The translations under genes and the position numbers were made by a program. A model generated the notes under the pieces. It saw only the letters and a program-made list of their open reading frames with translations. It searched no databases and was not told the DNA's origin. Positions 21,608-32,072 of a DNA stretch of 64,000 nt are shown here, piece by piece. Each line of letters opens with the position of its first letter. Position 1 is the stretch's first letter. This stretch comes from Homarus americanus (Eukaryota; Arthropoda; Malacostraca; Decapoda; Nephropidae): positions 11,520,170 to 11,584,169 of the forward strand of contig NW_024737068.1 in NCBI RefSeq assembly GCF_018991925.1, in the 5' to 3' direction.

Positions 21608-21935
21608 TCGGATGTAAAAAGACGTCAGCTGTTGAATGGGGTAAAATTCCCCATATATTCGCGGGAAATCCTCGAACGTAAACAGATATGAGATGATAAT
21701 GACTCCTCAGAGGCTCACTGAGTGGCCAGCTTAGTAGGTCTTTAGATGTAAACAAACATCAGCTGTTGAGTTCAATGAACTCCTTCTCGCTCTTATTGGC
21801 TCTCAGATGTATGCACACATCAGCTGTTGATTGGTAAAACTGCTCTCTGAATGGTTGGGGCCCCTACCAATACTCGCTGTCATTGGTGCTCAGATGTAAA
21901 TAAACAATTAGCTGTTGATTGGTAAAATTTGCCTT
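21608..21935. repeat. Diverged repeat carrying CAGCTGTTGA and ATTGG words
   Basis: The composite gatgtaaacaaacatcagct recurs at about 21611, 21744, 21806 and 21892 with substitutions. Each is followed by gttga, and the last two continue ttggtaaaa. Three copies hold the palindrome CAGCTG (21626, 21760, 21821), and the fourth reads TAGCTG. Spacing is irregular (60-130 bases). It may be an old tandem repeat. Regulatory function is conjecture. Confidence 0.6.
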
Positions 21936-22270
21936 ACGAGTGGCTGGCAGGAAAGTCAGAACATATCGGACGGTGTTTCATAAACGTTGTGTTTACGAGT
22001 GAATGAATGAAACGAGTGACTGCAGTAGCCCCCCAGGACTGCTTCCCCAAACCCCTGGTCTCGGTTCACGGGCGGGTGGGCGTGAGAGCCATCACTTCCT
22101 GTTCTCAGTGTTAGGGGGAGAGCACGCTCTCGTGGGCGGCTTCGAGTGGTGGAATCTCCTCTTGATTTCTCATATGAATATGTATGTTATGTGAATATTA
22201 TGTATAAGTGTTTGCATTCTAGCATGTATATATGAATTTATGTATGTAAGTATGCATTCATGGGTGTATG
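21936..22270. other. Non-coding sequence
   Basis: A 63-codon frame at 22003-22194 has no family features that I recognise. No repeat apart from loose tatgtatg words after 22175. Confidence 0.4.
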
Positions 22271-22277
22271 ATTGAAA

Positions 22278-22301
22278 TTGTGTGTGTGTGTGTGTGTGTG
22301 T
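22278..22301. repeat. (GT)n microsatellite
   Basis: Short GT run. Confidence 0.95.
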
Positions 22302-22449
22302 CCCCATTGATGTACGTATATATGATTGCACATTAAACAGACCTTCCTGTATGTGTACATTTACTCGAGACAGTGATCCAGCAGCTCAACTGGTGGACTG
22401 AGGAGAGTGATGAATGGTGTGGCTATTACTGCTGTGGCCTGGAGGAGAC

Positions 22450-22600
22450 GGGAAGGGAAAGGGAAAGGGAAAGGGAAAGGGAGGGTTTATTGAGAGAGGA
22501 GAGGGAGGGAGAGAGGGAAGGAATGGTCAGAGAAAGGGGAGAGGAGGGGGGTAATGGTCAAGTAGAGGGAAGAGTGGGCTAGAGAGGGGCTGGGCAGAAG
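22450..22600. repeat. (GGGAAA)n and purine-rich tract
   Basis: Five ggaaag hexamers near 22453-22482 run into a G/A-rich stretch. Confidence 0.9.
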
Positions 22601-22766
22601 ATGGACTTGAACAGAGAGGAAAAGTGAGGAAGGAGCCGTCTAGTTCCTCCTTCCCTCTTATCACACACACACATGTTTCACCGTCACGTCCCCCGGAAGC
22701 TTCAACTGGGCGGACTGACACTTGCGTTCTCCTCACCATCACTGACAACGACAACAACAGTTTTAT

Positions 22767-22806
22767 ACAGACAGACAGACAGAGACAAACAAGCAGACAG
22801 ACAGAC
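22767..22806. repeat. (ACAG)n microsatellite
   Basis: Interrupted cagacaga tetranucleotides. Confidence 0.9.
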
Positions 22807-22828
22807 AAGGAGCCAGCCAGTCAGCGAA

Positions 22829-22917
<89 letters not shown>
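22829..22917. repeat. (GA)n microsatellite
   Basis: About 80 uninterrupted bases of GA. The Arg-Glu repeat frames are translations of it. Confidence 0.98.
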
Positions 22918-22920
<3 letters not shown>

Positions 22921-23142
22921 CCACATTACTTCTCTATTTTCCGGAGGAGTTGTCTTGGAAGAGAGTGATGAGGGATAACTCACACAAGGTCAAGCAATGT
23001 ATCTCTCTACACCTCCTGATGCCTCACACCGCCGACACCCCGCTACCACCTAGGACCTGCCACGAATATATTCTATCCCGACATAGTAGAATAAAAGTTG
23101 GTGAGTGTCCTCCCTTGGGGGCGTCTGCCTATTGTAGTGGGC

Positions 23143-23420
23143 GAGGAGGGAGGACCAGGAAGAGATTAAGGGAGGGAAGGACTGGGAAGAGATTAAGGAG
23201 GGAGGACTGGGAAGAGATTATGAGGGAGGACTGGAAGAGATTATGGGAGGGAAGGACTGGAAGAGATTAAGGGAGGGGAGGACCGGGAAGAGATTAAGGG
23301 AGGAGGACTGGGAAGAGATTAAGGAGGAAGGACTGGAAGAGATTAAGGGAGGAGGACCGGGAAGAGATTGGGAGGACCAAGTGAGTGGGAAGGACCGGGA
23401 AGAGATAGAGTGAAGGAGAA
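23143..23420. repeat. Purine-rich minisatellite, unit about 25-28 bp
   Basis: About ten copies of ggactgggaagagattaagg followed by a short g/a run, with unit length varying by one to three bases. Confidence 0.92.
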
Positions 23421-24035
23421 TAAGATGGATGGAGGTAAGCAAGAAGAGCGAGAAGGGGAAGAGGGTAGTAAAGAGATGTAGAGTTGAAGAGAAGAGAAGT
23501 AGAAAGGTGGAGAGCAATAGAAAGAATGAAAGAGATGAAGTGATATAGATGGATGAAGAGAGAGAGAGAGAGAGAGAGAGTGAGAGAGGCATGGGTGGGA
23601 TGGAAAGGGTGGGAGAATCAGTGTTAATAGAGAGGGAGAGGATGAGAAAGAAAAACACACGAGACGAGGGAGAAAGGGAATTAGAGAGAGACAGGAAACT
23701 AGGAGAGAAAGAAAGGGAGAAGGAATGATGACAAAAAGATAGAAAAAATAAGATACGGAGGAGATGGGAGAAGATAAACGAGGAAAGAGAATGAAAGGGG
23801 AGATAGAGATGGGGGAAGTAGACAGAGATGAAGGAAATGAAAGGGAGAAGAGAGACTGAGAGACAGGAAAGGGAGAAGAGGGAATTTAGAGTGAACTGTG
23901 AAACGTACAATAGACTTGAAGAAGAATAGAGATAGAAGAAAAACAAGAAGAAGAATTGAAAGAAAGGAAATGAGAAAGAGAGGGAGAAAAACCACGAGTA
24001 AAAAAGATATCAAGAAAGAAAAGCGGAAGAAACAA
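23421..24035. repeat. Long polypurine tract
   Basis: Over 600 bases of almost pure A/G on the plus strand with a short (GA)n core at 23559-23586. Minus-strand Ser/Leu/Phe-rich frames (up to 242 codons) and plus-strand Arg/Lys/Glu-rich frames are both compositional. Confidence 0.93.
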
Positions 24036-24399
24036 GATCTCACACACTCACCTCAGGAATGGGAAACACCCGTGAAAATCGAAGACACAACCACCGCGTA
24101 ATAGCAAACCTGAGCGGCCCTTAACGCGAAAAATAAAAACAATTGCGTATGTCCTCAAATATGCCCCTGGTTTTAAGGATACGTGTATATTCGCGTACCG
24201 GAGGAGGAATATTTGTGTGTCTGCTGGTATATTCGCTTAACTGGTCGTATATTCGCTTTAACGGGCGTGGATATTCGCCCGCCCGTGAGATATATATCGC
24301 GTGAGTTTCCGAATCTGTTCCTGAATAAAACGCCCGATTCTTTATTAGTCTGTGTGCAAATGTGGGTCCGTTTTCTTTGCTGGTGGAATGTTTTTGGAA

Positions 24400-24400
<1 letters not shown>
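24036..24400. other. Non-coding sequence with gtatattcgc words
   Basis: The word tattcgc occurs at about 24189, 24230, 24250 and 24273 in slightly different contexts (cgtatattcgctt, gtggatattcgcc). It is a small degenerate repeat. No gene. Confidence 0.5.

Positions 24401-24403
<3 letters not shown>

Positions 24404-24448
<45 letters not shown>
24404..24448. repeat. (CT)n microsatellite
   Basis: Uninterrupted run. Confidence 0.97.
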
Positions 24449-24479
24449 ATTTACCAACCATCATCTTCATTTTTCCGTC

Positions 24480-25150
24480 ACACTCATCTTCCTCTGATTT
24501 GATTCTGTCTTCATTTGTCTTCATTCTATCTTCATTATCGTCATTTTGTCTTCGATTGCCATTATATTTACTTTAGTTTCCTTCATTCTCTCTTCTGTTT
24601 CTTTCAATGATATGAGTTTCATTCCTCTGCTTTCTTTATTAAATGGTTTTCTCCTCCTCCTCCTCCTCCTCCTCCTCCTCCTCTTATTCTCTCTCTTCCT
24701 CCTCCCCCTCTTTCCTCTCCCCCTCTTTCCTCTCGTCCTCCTCCCCCTCTTCCATCTCCTCCTCTTATGCCTCTTCTCCCTCCATCTCCTCCTCTTCTTC
24801 CTATTCCCTTCTCCTTCTCATATTTTTCCTCCTTGTCACCTCTCTCCTGCTCTCTCTTATTCTTCAATCTCTTCCTTTTTGCTCCTTCTCGACCTTTTCT
24901 TTTTCCTTTACCTTCTCCTCTTTCTTCACCTTCTCCCCCTTCTCCACCTCCTCCTTCTTCACTACTTCATCCTCCTCCTCCTCCTCCCACCTCCTACCCC
25001 TTCTCCCTTCCTCCTTTCCACAGCCTCATCCTCCTTCTTTACCTCCAGCTCCTCTTTCACCTCCTCCTTCTCTTTCCTCCACCTCCTCCTCCTCCCTCTG
25101 CTTTCACCTCCTCCTCTTCTTCCTCTGCTTCCTCCACTTCATCGTTTCAT
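24480..25150. repeat. Long polypyrimidine tract with (CTC)n core
   Basis: About 650 bases of C/T-rich sequence, densest after 24640 with a (CTC)n core at 24651-24682. Leu-, Ser- and Pro-rich frames exist in all three plus registers, so none is a credible protein. Confidence 0.93.
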
Positions 25151-25267
25151 CAGCACAAAAAAAAATATGGAGTCATTCGTTATAAAGTTTGACGAGACAA
25201 TCTGCATTTTACCTCAAATTAAAGTCTCTTAAACGAGCAAGACGTCAGTGCTATTTTAATTCTAGCT

Positions 25268-25388
25268 GATGGTGATGGTGGTGGTGATGATGGTGATGGT
25301 GCTAGGGATGATGGTGATGGTGGTAATGATGATGCTGGGGTGGTACTGGCGATGGTAATGGTGTTAGTGGTAGTGATGATGGTGGTTA
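25268..25388. repeat. (GGTGAT)n-like low-complexity sequence
   Basis: Degenerate gatggtg words. Confidence 0.88.
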
Positions 25389-25389
25389 A

Positions 25390-25390
25390 G

Positions 25391-25461
<71 letters not shown>
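25390..25461. repeat. (GA)n microsatellite
   Basis: About 70 bases, one early interruption. Confidence 0.97.
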
Positions 25462-25464
<3 letters not shown>

Positions 25465-26179
25465 CCTGTATTCATTAATCCAATATCATTTTTTTTCTAT
25501 CTCTATCACCCCCGTGTTCTAATTATCCAATAGAAAAACGAAGCATTTTTTTTTCTCTATTTTTTTTGTTAATTCACAACTCTCATTTAGAGTCATTTAC
25601 ATAAAAACAGCTTTTAGTATTCAGTTGACTATCCAATCATCTATTTAAATGTAATCCAGATAGCCAGAACCTCATTCAAAAGCGGTGCAGTATAGGCAGT
25701 TTTTGTAGTAGTGATTCTTGTCGGGGATGTACCGAAATTTTTTACTCTGTGTTAAACTGAGGTCATTGCCCTTGTAGCTCAAGAGTCTCAGTAGTAATAT
25801 TACAAAAGTGAGAGTAAATACTGTTTTTGCCATATATAAAGGTAACCTAAAGTATTATTTTATGATTTTTGGGAACTTCACAAACGTTATGACGCCATTT
25901 CTTTTCATTGTCATTCTTCACGTATGTTTGTATCTATGTATTTGTTTGGCTTACCTATCTCGTCTCACATAACCCAGCATCGCCCAATAACCCCATGTCT
26001 TCTCCTATGTATACAGTACACACAACGCAATGCTATCAACTCATTTACGCACACCGTATCTTCCTTGCTGACCGCCACCCCAACTTGAGTAATTAAACTG
26101 TGGGTAGCGAGGTCCGTAGGTTTATATAACAGTGAACGTCCAGAACCAAGAGTTGTACCTTGGATCTAAAGTACAATTG

Positions 26180-26183
<4 letters not shown>
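25462..26183. other. AT-rich non-coding sequence
   Basis: No repeat, transposon or gene recognised. A 62-codon frame at 25908-26096 shows no family features. Confidence 0.5.

Positions 26184-26262
<79 letters not shown>
26184..26262. repeat. (CT)n microsatellite
   Basis: Uninterrupted run of about 78 bases. Confidence 0.98.
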
Positions 26263-26265
<3 letters not shown>

Positions 26266-26354
26266 CATAATCAGCCCTACTTGTCTTGAAACAACTTGGT
26301 AATTATGGGCCGAATTTTAAACCTCCTCCTCGACGTAGTTATCTGCGCCTTGAC

Positions 26355-26545
26355 TTTTGCAGATGAGAAGAGAGAGGGAGGAGGAAATAGAAGGTAAAAG
26401 GGGGAAGAAGAGAATAAGAGGTAAAGAGAGGTAAGAGGGAAAATTGGAGGAACAGAAAAGGATAAAAAAGTAGGAAGAGGGAAAAAGATGAGGAGAACGG
26501 ATTAAAAGAGGAAGAAGAGAGGGATAAAAGAAAGAGAATACCGTC
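26355..26545. repeat. Purine-rich tract
   Basis: A/G-rich sequence with agaggtaa and gggaagaag words. Confidence 0.85.
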
Positions 26546-26569
26546 TACTTTCCTCCTCCTCTCCTCTTC

Positions 26570-26707
26570 CCTAACCTAACCTAACCTAACCTAACCTAAC
26601 CTAACCTAACCTAACCTAACCTAACCTAGCCTAACCTAACCTAACCCAAGTAGATTTAGGTTAGGTTAGGTTAGGTTAGGTGGGGTTAGGTTAGGTTAGG
26701 TTAGGTT
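26570..26707. repeat. Interstitial telomere-type repeats in opposed orientation
   Basis: A (CCTAA)n array at 26570-26645 (about 15 units, one cctag variant) is followed after about ten bases by a (TTAGG)n array at 26656-26707 (about 10 units, one ggtgg variant). TTAGG is the ancestral arthropod telomere repeat. The two arrays are complementary and could form a hairpin with a stem of about 50 bp. Confidence 0.93.
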
Positions 26708-26815
26708 ATGATAACAAACGACAAGTAAAAGAAAAACGAAACAACTTGACCAAATTTGACGTAATTTCGCTTTATGTTGTGGCGGTAAGATAAGAGTTAT
26801 CCCTATTTTAACCTC

Positions 26816-26925
26816 ACACACACACACACACACCTACACAGACAGACACACACACACACACACCTACACACACACAACAGACAGACAGACAGACACACAC
26901 GCACACACAAACACACACACACATC
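26816..26925. repeat. (AC)n microsatellite with ACAG interruptions
   Basis: Compound cacaca and acagacag run. Confidence 0.95.
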
Positions 26926-27004
26926 AGCTTTAATAACAAGACCCATATCGAGGTAAAACGTTCAGGAAGAAGTGATAGATTAGTAATGGAGTGTCGCTGT
27001 TCCT

Positions 27005-27362
27005 TCACCACCCCCTCCACTCACCCCTCCTTCTCACCCTCTCCTGCCTTTCTTTCACCCTCCCACTCTCCCTTTCTTTCACCCCCTCCCCACTACCCCC
27101 CTCCTTTTCACTTCCTCCCACTACCTTTTTCTTTTCACCCTCCCACCACTCCCTTTCTTTCACCCTCCCACTACCCCCTTTCACCCTCCTCCCTCCCCTT
27201 TCCTCCATCCTCCTTCTTTCCACATTTACCTTCCTCCTCTCTCTCTCTCCTCCTTCACTCCCCTTCCTCTTGCCTCCCTTCACCTTCACCCTTCCCTCTG
27301 CCTCCTTCACCTTTTACCCTCCCTCCTGCCCTTCCCCCCTCCGCCCCCTCCCTACCCTCCCC
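27005..27362. repeat. Pyrimidine-rich degenerate minisatellite
   Basis: Copies of ctccctttctttcaccctcc at variable spacing. Pro/Ser/Leu-rich frames in two plus registers and Arg/Glu/Gly-rich on the minus strand are all compositional. Confidence 0.9.
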
Positions 27363-27474
27363 TGGAGGACATCACATAATGGACACCCAGTCCGCAAAAC
27401 TGGAGAGCAGAAGATGGGAACATTTTGGTGAAGAAAAAAAAATAAGATTTGATTTTTGAGTGTCAGGTTAGAGG

Positions 27475-27990
27475 TGTCCTGCTCCTACTCTTCCTCCTCC
27501 TCCTCTCCCTCTTCTTCCTCCTCTTCCTCTTCTTCCTCCAACTCCTCCTCATCTTCTTCATTCTTGCTGTCCTCCCTGTATTCTTCCTTCCTCTTCTTCT
27601 TCCTTTTTTCCTTCCCTTTTTCTTCATTCCTTCTCTCCTCTTCCTTCCTTCCTCTTCTTCCTTTTCCTCTTCTACCTTCCTCCTCCTTCTCATCTTCCTT
27701 CCTTCTCTCCTACTCCTCTTTTATTACTACTATGGCAGGTTTTACTCCTATTATCAGTGCTACTATTAATTCTTCTTCTCCTCCTCCTCTTCCTCCTCCT
27801 CCTTCTCCTCTTCCTACCCCTCTTCTTCCTCCAACTCCTACCTCTTATTCTTCTTCCTTCTCCTACCTCTTCTTCTTCCAATTCTTACCTCTTCTTCTTC
27901 CTTCTCCTACCTCTTCTTCCTCCAACTCCTCTTCTTCCTCCAACTCCTACCTCCTCTTCTTCCTTCTCCTCTTCTTCCTCTTCCTCCTAA
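27475..27990. repeat. (CTT/CTC)n polypyrimidine tract
   Basis: About 500 bases of cttcctcctc words, with a short mixed interval near 27722-27765. Poly-Ser and poly-Leu frames follow from it. The later part repeats caactcctacctcttcttc. Confidence 0.94.
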
Positions 27991-27996
27991 AGTATG

Positions 27997-28073
27997 ATTA
28001 CAGTGGAGAAGTGGTTATCGTATTGGCCTGTTAGTTCATTGACCCATAGTTCGAGCCCTAGATGAGGATGGAG

Positions 28074-28137
<64 letters not shown>

Positions 28138-28250
28138 TCAGCCAATATGACCCACAGCATTAGTATGTAAAAAGGTGTCAGGTCCACTTAGTGTGTACCC
28201 TAGTTTGTCGGGATACAGTGTCGGGTCATACAATCAGGTCACACTACCAC
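27997..28250 (+). mobile_element. tRNA-derived SINE candidate interrupted by (GT)n
   Basis: The head has a good RNA polymerase III A box, tggagaagtgg at 28004-28014, and a B box, agttcgagccc at 28048-28058, with starts 44 bases apart as in tRNAs with a variable loop. About 15 bases after the B box comes a (GT)n run (28077-28135) and then about 110 bases of non-repetitive body with a tcaggtcca/tcaggtcac pair. The cloverleaf is not intact, so this is not a functional tRNA gene. The 3' boundary is uncertain. Confidence 0.68.
28077..28135. repeat. (GT)n microsatellite
   Basis: Uninterrupted run next to the SINE head. Confidence 0.97.
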
Positions 28251-28352
28251 CATCTCCACCACTACTACCACTAACCAACAGCATTACCAACATCATCACA
28301 GCCACCAGCACCACCACCACCATGACTACCACTACCACCAACACCACCTCTC
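28244..28352. repeat. (ACC)n low-complexity sequence
   Basis: Degenerate accacc/cat trinucleotides. Confidence 0.9.
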
Positions 28353-28403
28353 ACACGTTAATAGGATACGAAGGATGCTAAACTAATCCTACTGGACTCT
28401 GTA

Positions 28404-28450
28404 TGTGTGTGTGCGCGTGTGCGTGTGTGCGTGTGCGTGTGTGTGTGTGT
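28404..28450. repeat. (GT)n/(GC)-interrupted microsatellite
   Basis: gtgtgcgt words, ending in pure GT. Confidence 0.93.
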
Positions 28451-28614
28451 AATGATAACGCGGTCAATACCTGGCCACTATAACATAACACTGATCTAAT
28501 CCCATATAAACATTAGGCCAGCCATGACGCTCGTTATTACCGTTAACGTCCAAACTTTCTCCGTTACCAGCGAGGAAGAGGTGAACGGATGCCTCTTCCA
28601 TGATAACGGATTAT

Positions 28615-28810
28615 ATCGCATTTAACGAGTTTGAACACAATGCGCTGCTCAACGAGGGAGGTGTAGTCGTAGATTGTGGTGATGCGTTTAACGAGGTCTG
28701 TGTATGATGATGATACGTTTAACTTGATGATGATGCGTTTAACGACTATATGCGTATAATAATGATGCGCTTAATGAGTTTTAAACAATAATAATGTTAA
28801 ACGAGTCGTA
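28615..28810. repeat. Degenerate repeat of gatgcgtttaacgag
   Basis: Five or six diverged copies of tgatgcgtttaacgag/gcgcttaatgag at 40-60-base spacing. Confidence 0.65.
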
Positions 28811-28849
28811 CAGAAGGGAAGTTATAGCATGTTTACCACTAGATCACCC

Positions 28850-28930
28850 AAATTGGACCATCACCACCACTGAACCACTAAAACTGGACCATTACCACCA
28901 CTGGATCACCAAAACTGGACCATCACAGAA
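28850..28930. repeat. Short tandem repeat around ggaccatcaccaccactg
   Basis: Three diverged copies of about 32 bases ending aaaactggaccat. Confidence 0.7.
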
Positions 28931-29190
28931 CCAGGTCATTCGGTCCAACACTTATCAGCTCTCGGCAACATGACCTGACTGGACTAGACTACTGCCTACC
29001 CGTGACGCTTGGAATCGCCTCTGAACTCATGCTAGGAATGGTTTTTTGGAATGATAGCTCGTGGGAGTTAGTAGGAATGTGGCTTGGAATCTTCTCTGGA
29101 ATTATAATTTGAAATGTGTGCTTGAAGGGTTCATTAGGAATGGAATTTTTGAACGTTGCATCTGGAATTTGAGACCAAGATATTTTGTAA
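28931..29190. other. Non-coding sequence
   Basis: Repetition of tggaat words (29035-29170) only. No gene. Confidence 0.45.

Positions 29191-29191
<1 letters not shown>

Positions 29192-29256
<65 letters not shown>
29192..29256. repeat. (ATT)n microsatellite
   Basis: Uninterrupted trinucleotide run. Confidence 0.97.
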
Positions 29257-29257
<1 letters not shown>

Positions 29258-29446
29258 AGCATTTCATGTCATAACAAGAGATAACAATGAAAGCAATATT
29301 TAACGAAAAATAGTAAGTCGGTCAGTTTCTGTTCCTCGGTAAAATGTTTTGTTCCAATAATGTATGAGATGCTTTAAGTTTACATCGTATCACACAATTA
29401 TTTTAAAACTTGCAAAAGAAGCAACCAGTCTTAACTTACCCTGACC

Positions 29447-29622
29447 TAACTTAAACTAACTTACTGTACCTGATCGAACCTAACTTAACCTAACCTGAAC
29501 TAACCTAACCTAACCTAACCTGAACTAACCTAACCTAACCTGAGCTAGCCTAACCTAACCTAACCTAACCTAACCTAACCTAACCTGAGCTAGCCTAACC
29601 TAACCTAACCTAACCTAACCCT
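29447..29622. repeat. Interstitial (CCTAA)n telomere-type array with variants
   Basis: About 30 pentamers, mostly cctaa, interspersed with a ten-base variant ctgaactaac or ctgagctagc that recurs about four times. The regular placement of variants implies local duplication after the array formed. Confidence 0.93.
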
Positions 29623-29763
29623 CGGGCTGGGTTCGTTTAGGATATTTTAAAATAACAGTAAAACGATGGCGACGCTTCCTATAGAGACACTTCATATATA
29701 TTTTTCATCAGCTATTTCTCTCCTTCTCACACCTGAATATAGAGACGATAAAATGTTGCCGAT

Positions 29764-29892
29764 GTTGTTGTTGTTGTGGTTGTTGTGGTTGTTGCTGTTC
29801 TTTCTGTTATGGTTGTTGTGGTTGTTGTGGTTGTTGTGGTTGTTGTGGTTGTTGCTGTTCTTGCTGTTATGGTTGTTGTGGTTGTTTGTCCC
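29764..29892. repeat. (GTT)n/(GGTTGTTGT)n array
   Basis: Nine-base ggttgttgt units around a ctgttctt interruption that itself occurs twice about 70 bases apart. The Trp/Leu-rich frame is a repeat translation. Confidence 0.93.
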
Positions 29893-30360
29893 GTTTGTAA
29901 TGTAATTTTTTTCTTAATTCTTATGCACATTAGTATTACTAGGGCTGTGGGTTATTTTTCTATTAACACACTTTGTCTCTGTGTGATAACTATACCCCTC
30001 CCCACCCCCTCAAGGTCTCGGTTCACCAAATTTGGGAATTCGCCTCAGTGACTCCACAACAACAAGTAATTGGTGTTGTCTTTCTCCTCCATTTATTATT
30101 GTATTTCTGTGTCCTTGTTCCGTGAGCCGTAGGGAAACGAGCTGTGTTTAGAAGACAGCCAAGTGTGTCTTGTTGTAAGCTCACAGAGACACACTATAAA
30201 CATTCGGTTAGATGTAAATTTTGGTGTATTTTCTGTTCATCCAACTGTGATAGACTGACAGAAACAACCACAAGAGGGAGACATAAACTCTGCCGTATTG
30301 TATACTCACTGTGCTGTGTTCTAAGCTCACACTACTATGATAGAGACATAAACTTTTGCT
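29893..30360. other. Non-coding sequence
   Basis: A 108-codon plus-strand frame (30144-30470) runs into an (ACAG)n array and has no family resemblance. No gene supported. Confidence 0.4.
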
Positions 30361-30362
30361 GG

Positions 30363-30394
<32 letters not shown>

Positions 30395-30400
30395 GGCAGA
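30363..30400. repeat. (ACAG)n microsatellite
   Basis: Eight or nine tetranucleotides. Confidence 0.96.
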
Positions 30401-30599
30401 CGCATTACTAAAACAAGATATTTCTGGGTTCTTTGGGGCGTCTTGTCCAGGGACGGATAATAACATTTAGTGAACAAACTGAAGTAAACGGAAGAGGACA
30501 CAGATGAACGGCGACTCAACGAACGGTAATGGAAAGATAAATAAACGACAAGTAGCTGAACGAATAGTTTTGGTCAGTTCGTTCAGCTACCCAAGATAA

Positions 30600-30735
30600 T
30601 TTGGGGTAGGTGAACGAACGATAGGTAGGTAAACGAACGGTAGGTAGTTGAACGAACGGTAGGTAGCTGAACGAACGGTGGGTAGCTGAACGAACGGTGG
30701 GTAGCTGAACGAACGGTGGGTAGCTGAACGAATCA
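30600..30735. repeat. 19-bp minisatellite, about seven copies
   Basis: The unit is ggtagctgaacgaacggtg. Downstream copies are near identical and upstream ones (from about 30606) are diverged. Confidence 0.92.
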
Positions 30736-30785
30736 TTTTGACTCGCACCGCTACAGTGAACGTCTGAAAAACATAGTGAACAACA

Positions 30786-30789
<4 letters not shown>

Positions 30790-30824
<35 letters not shown>

Positions 30825-31080
30825 CTTAGGAAAGAGGGAATAGGAAACGAGAAAGAAAAGATGCTATAAGAGAGAGAGAGAGAGATTAGAAGGAAACAGG
30901 GAGTGAGGAAGTAAAAGAAGGAAGACGGAGAGAGAGAGAGGGAGAGAGAGAGACGGGGAGAGAATGATGCTTAGGAGAGAGGGAAAGGAAGCTAAAAGAG
31001 GGAGAAAGAGATGGATTGAGAGAGAAGAATAAAAGTAGGAAGCTTGAAGTAATAAGGTAGAAGTGGGAGGAGAAGGAAGG
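30790..31080. repeat. (GA)n and purine-rich tract
   Basis: (GA)n at 30791-30821 and several shorter runs through 31020. Confidence 0.92.
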
Positions 31081-31106
31081 AAGGAAGGAAGGAAGGAAGG
31101 AAGGAT
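31071..31106. repeat. (GGAA)n microsatellite
   Basis: About eight ggaa units. Confidence 0.96.
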
Positions 31107-31214
31107 ATATCCCCCATACAATCTCAACCTTTGGCCAAACTTGTCACCTTCTGTGGATTTGTGACTTTCAACTGACTCTGAGTGACGTGAGTCGAGGCAA
31201 AACTTCCGGATGAC

Positions 31215-31680
31215 CACAAGAGAGGGAGGAAGGGGGGAAGGAGGGAAGGGGGGAGGGAGATGGTGGGAGGAAGGGGAAGGGGGGAGGGAGATGGTGGGAG
31301 GAAGGGAGGAGAGGTGAGGGGGAAGTGAAAAGGGAGGAAGAGGTTTCATAAAGTTAAATTCCCTTCTACGAATGACAGTAGGGAGAGTATGAGGAAGGGA
31401 GGTTATGACATTAAAGGGAGAGGAGTGAAAAGGGAGGACATAGGGGTAACGGAAAAGGTGGATTTATAAAACTACTCTCCCTTCCACGAGTGACAGGAAG
31501 GAGAGAGAGAGGGGAGGCAGAGAGGGAGGGGAGGGAGAGAGAGAGGGGAGGGATAGAGAGAGGGGAGGGAGAGAGGGAGGGGGATTAAAGTGGGCTACGG
31601 TTGGAAAGGAGAGAAATGAGAGTAGGAGGTGTTGCCTAGGGCGGCTCGGAGGGAGAGGGAGAGAGGGAGGAAGAGACAGA

Positions 31681-31717
<37 letters not shown>

Positions 31718-31890
31718 GCGGCAATGGAAAGAGAACATGGGAATAACTCAGTGACTAGGAGAGTAAAAAAAAAATGAGATAAGATAGAAGGAAAAGGAAG
31801 ATAAAAACAAGAAATAAATGGAAGGTAATGGAAGGTAGAGGGGGATAGAAAAGAGAAAGAGAGAGATAGAACGAAGAGGAGAGACTCATA
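31215..31890. repeat. Long polypurine tract with internal duplications
   Basis: G/A-rich for about 670 bases. The block gggagggagatggtgggagg occurs twice in succession at about 31250-31300, and the passage around 31340-31380 recurs in altered form at 31450-31500. The long Ser/Pro/Leu-rich minus-strand frames are compositional. Confidence 0.9.
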
Positions 31891-32060
31891 CAACCCCTTT
31901 CGACAATTACCATCTCAAACTTTCACTCCTTTGACGGAACTTATGAGAGATGACTCCTTATGATTTGGGATTTCGTTTACTTTTATTAGAGAAACAAATC
32001 CCATCCAACTTACCTTACTTACGACACAAGGAAAGATTTTTGTTTATTAGCGTAAAGTTA
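31891..32060. other. Non-coding sequence
   Basis: Nothing recognised. Confidence 0.4.
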
Positions 32061-32072
32061 TTTTTTTAAGTT

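Noticed and set aside
22624..22978. Arg/Glu-rich nuclear protein
   Set aside because: It is a (GA)n microsatellite translation.
24546..25232. Leu-rich membrane protein of 228 codons
   Set aside because: It is a polypyrimidine tract; Ser-rich and Pro-rich frames overlap it on the same strand.
26570..26707. Chromosome end-to-end fusion site
   Set aside because: The arrays are in the opposite order to that expected from telomere fusion.
27997..28063. Functional tRNA gene
   Set aside because: A and B boxes are present but acceptor and anticodon stems do not pair; a SINE head is more likely.
30144..30470. 108-codon Cys-containing protein
   Set aside because: The last third is an (ACAG)n translation and the rest shows no motif, start context or family resemblance.
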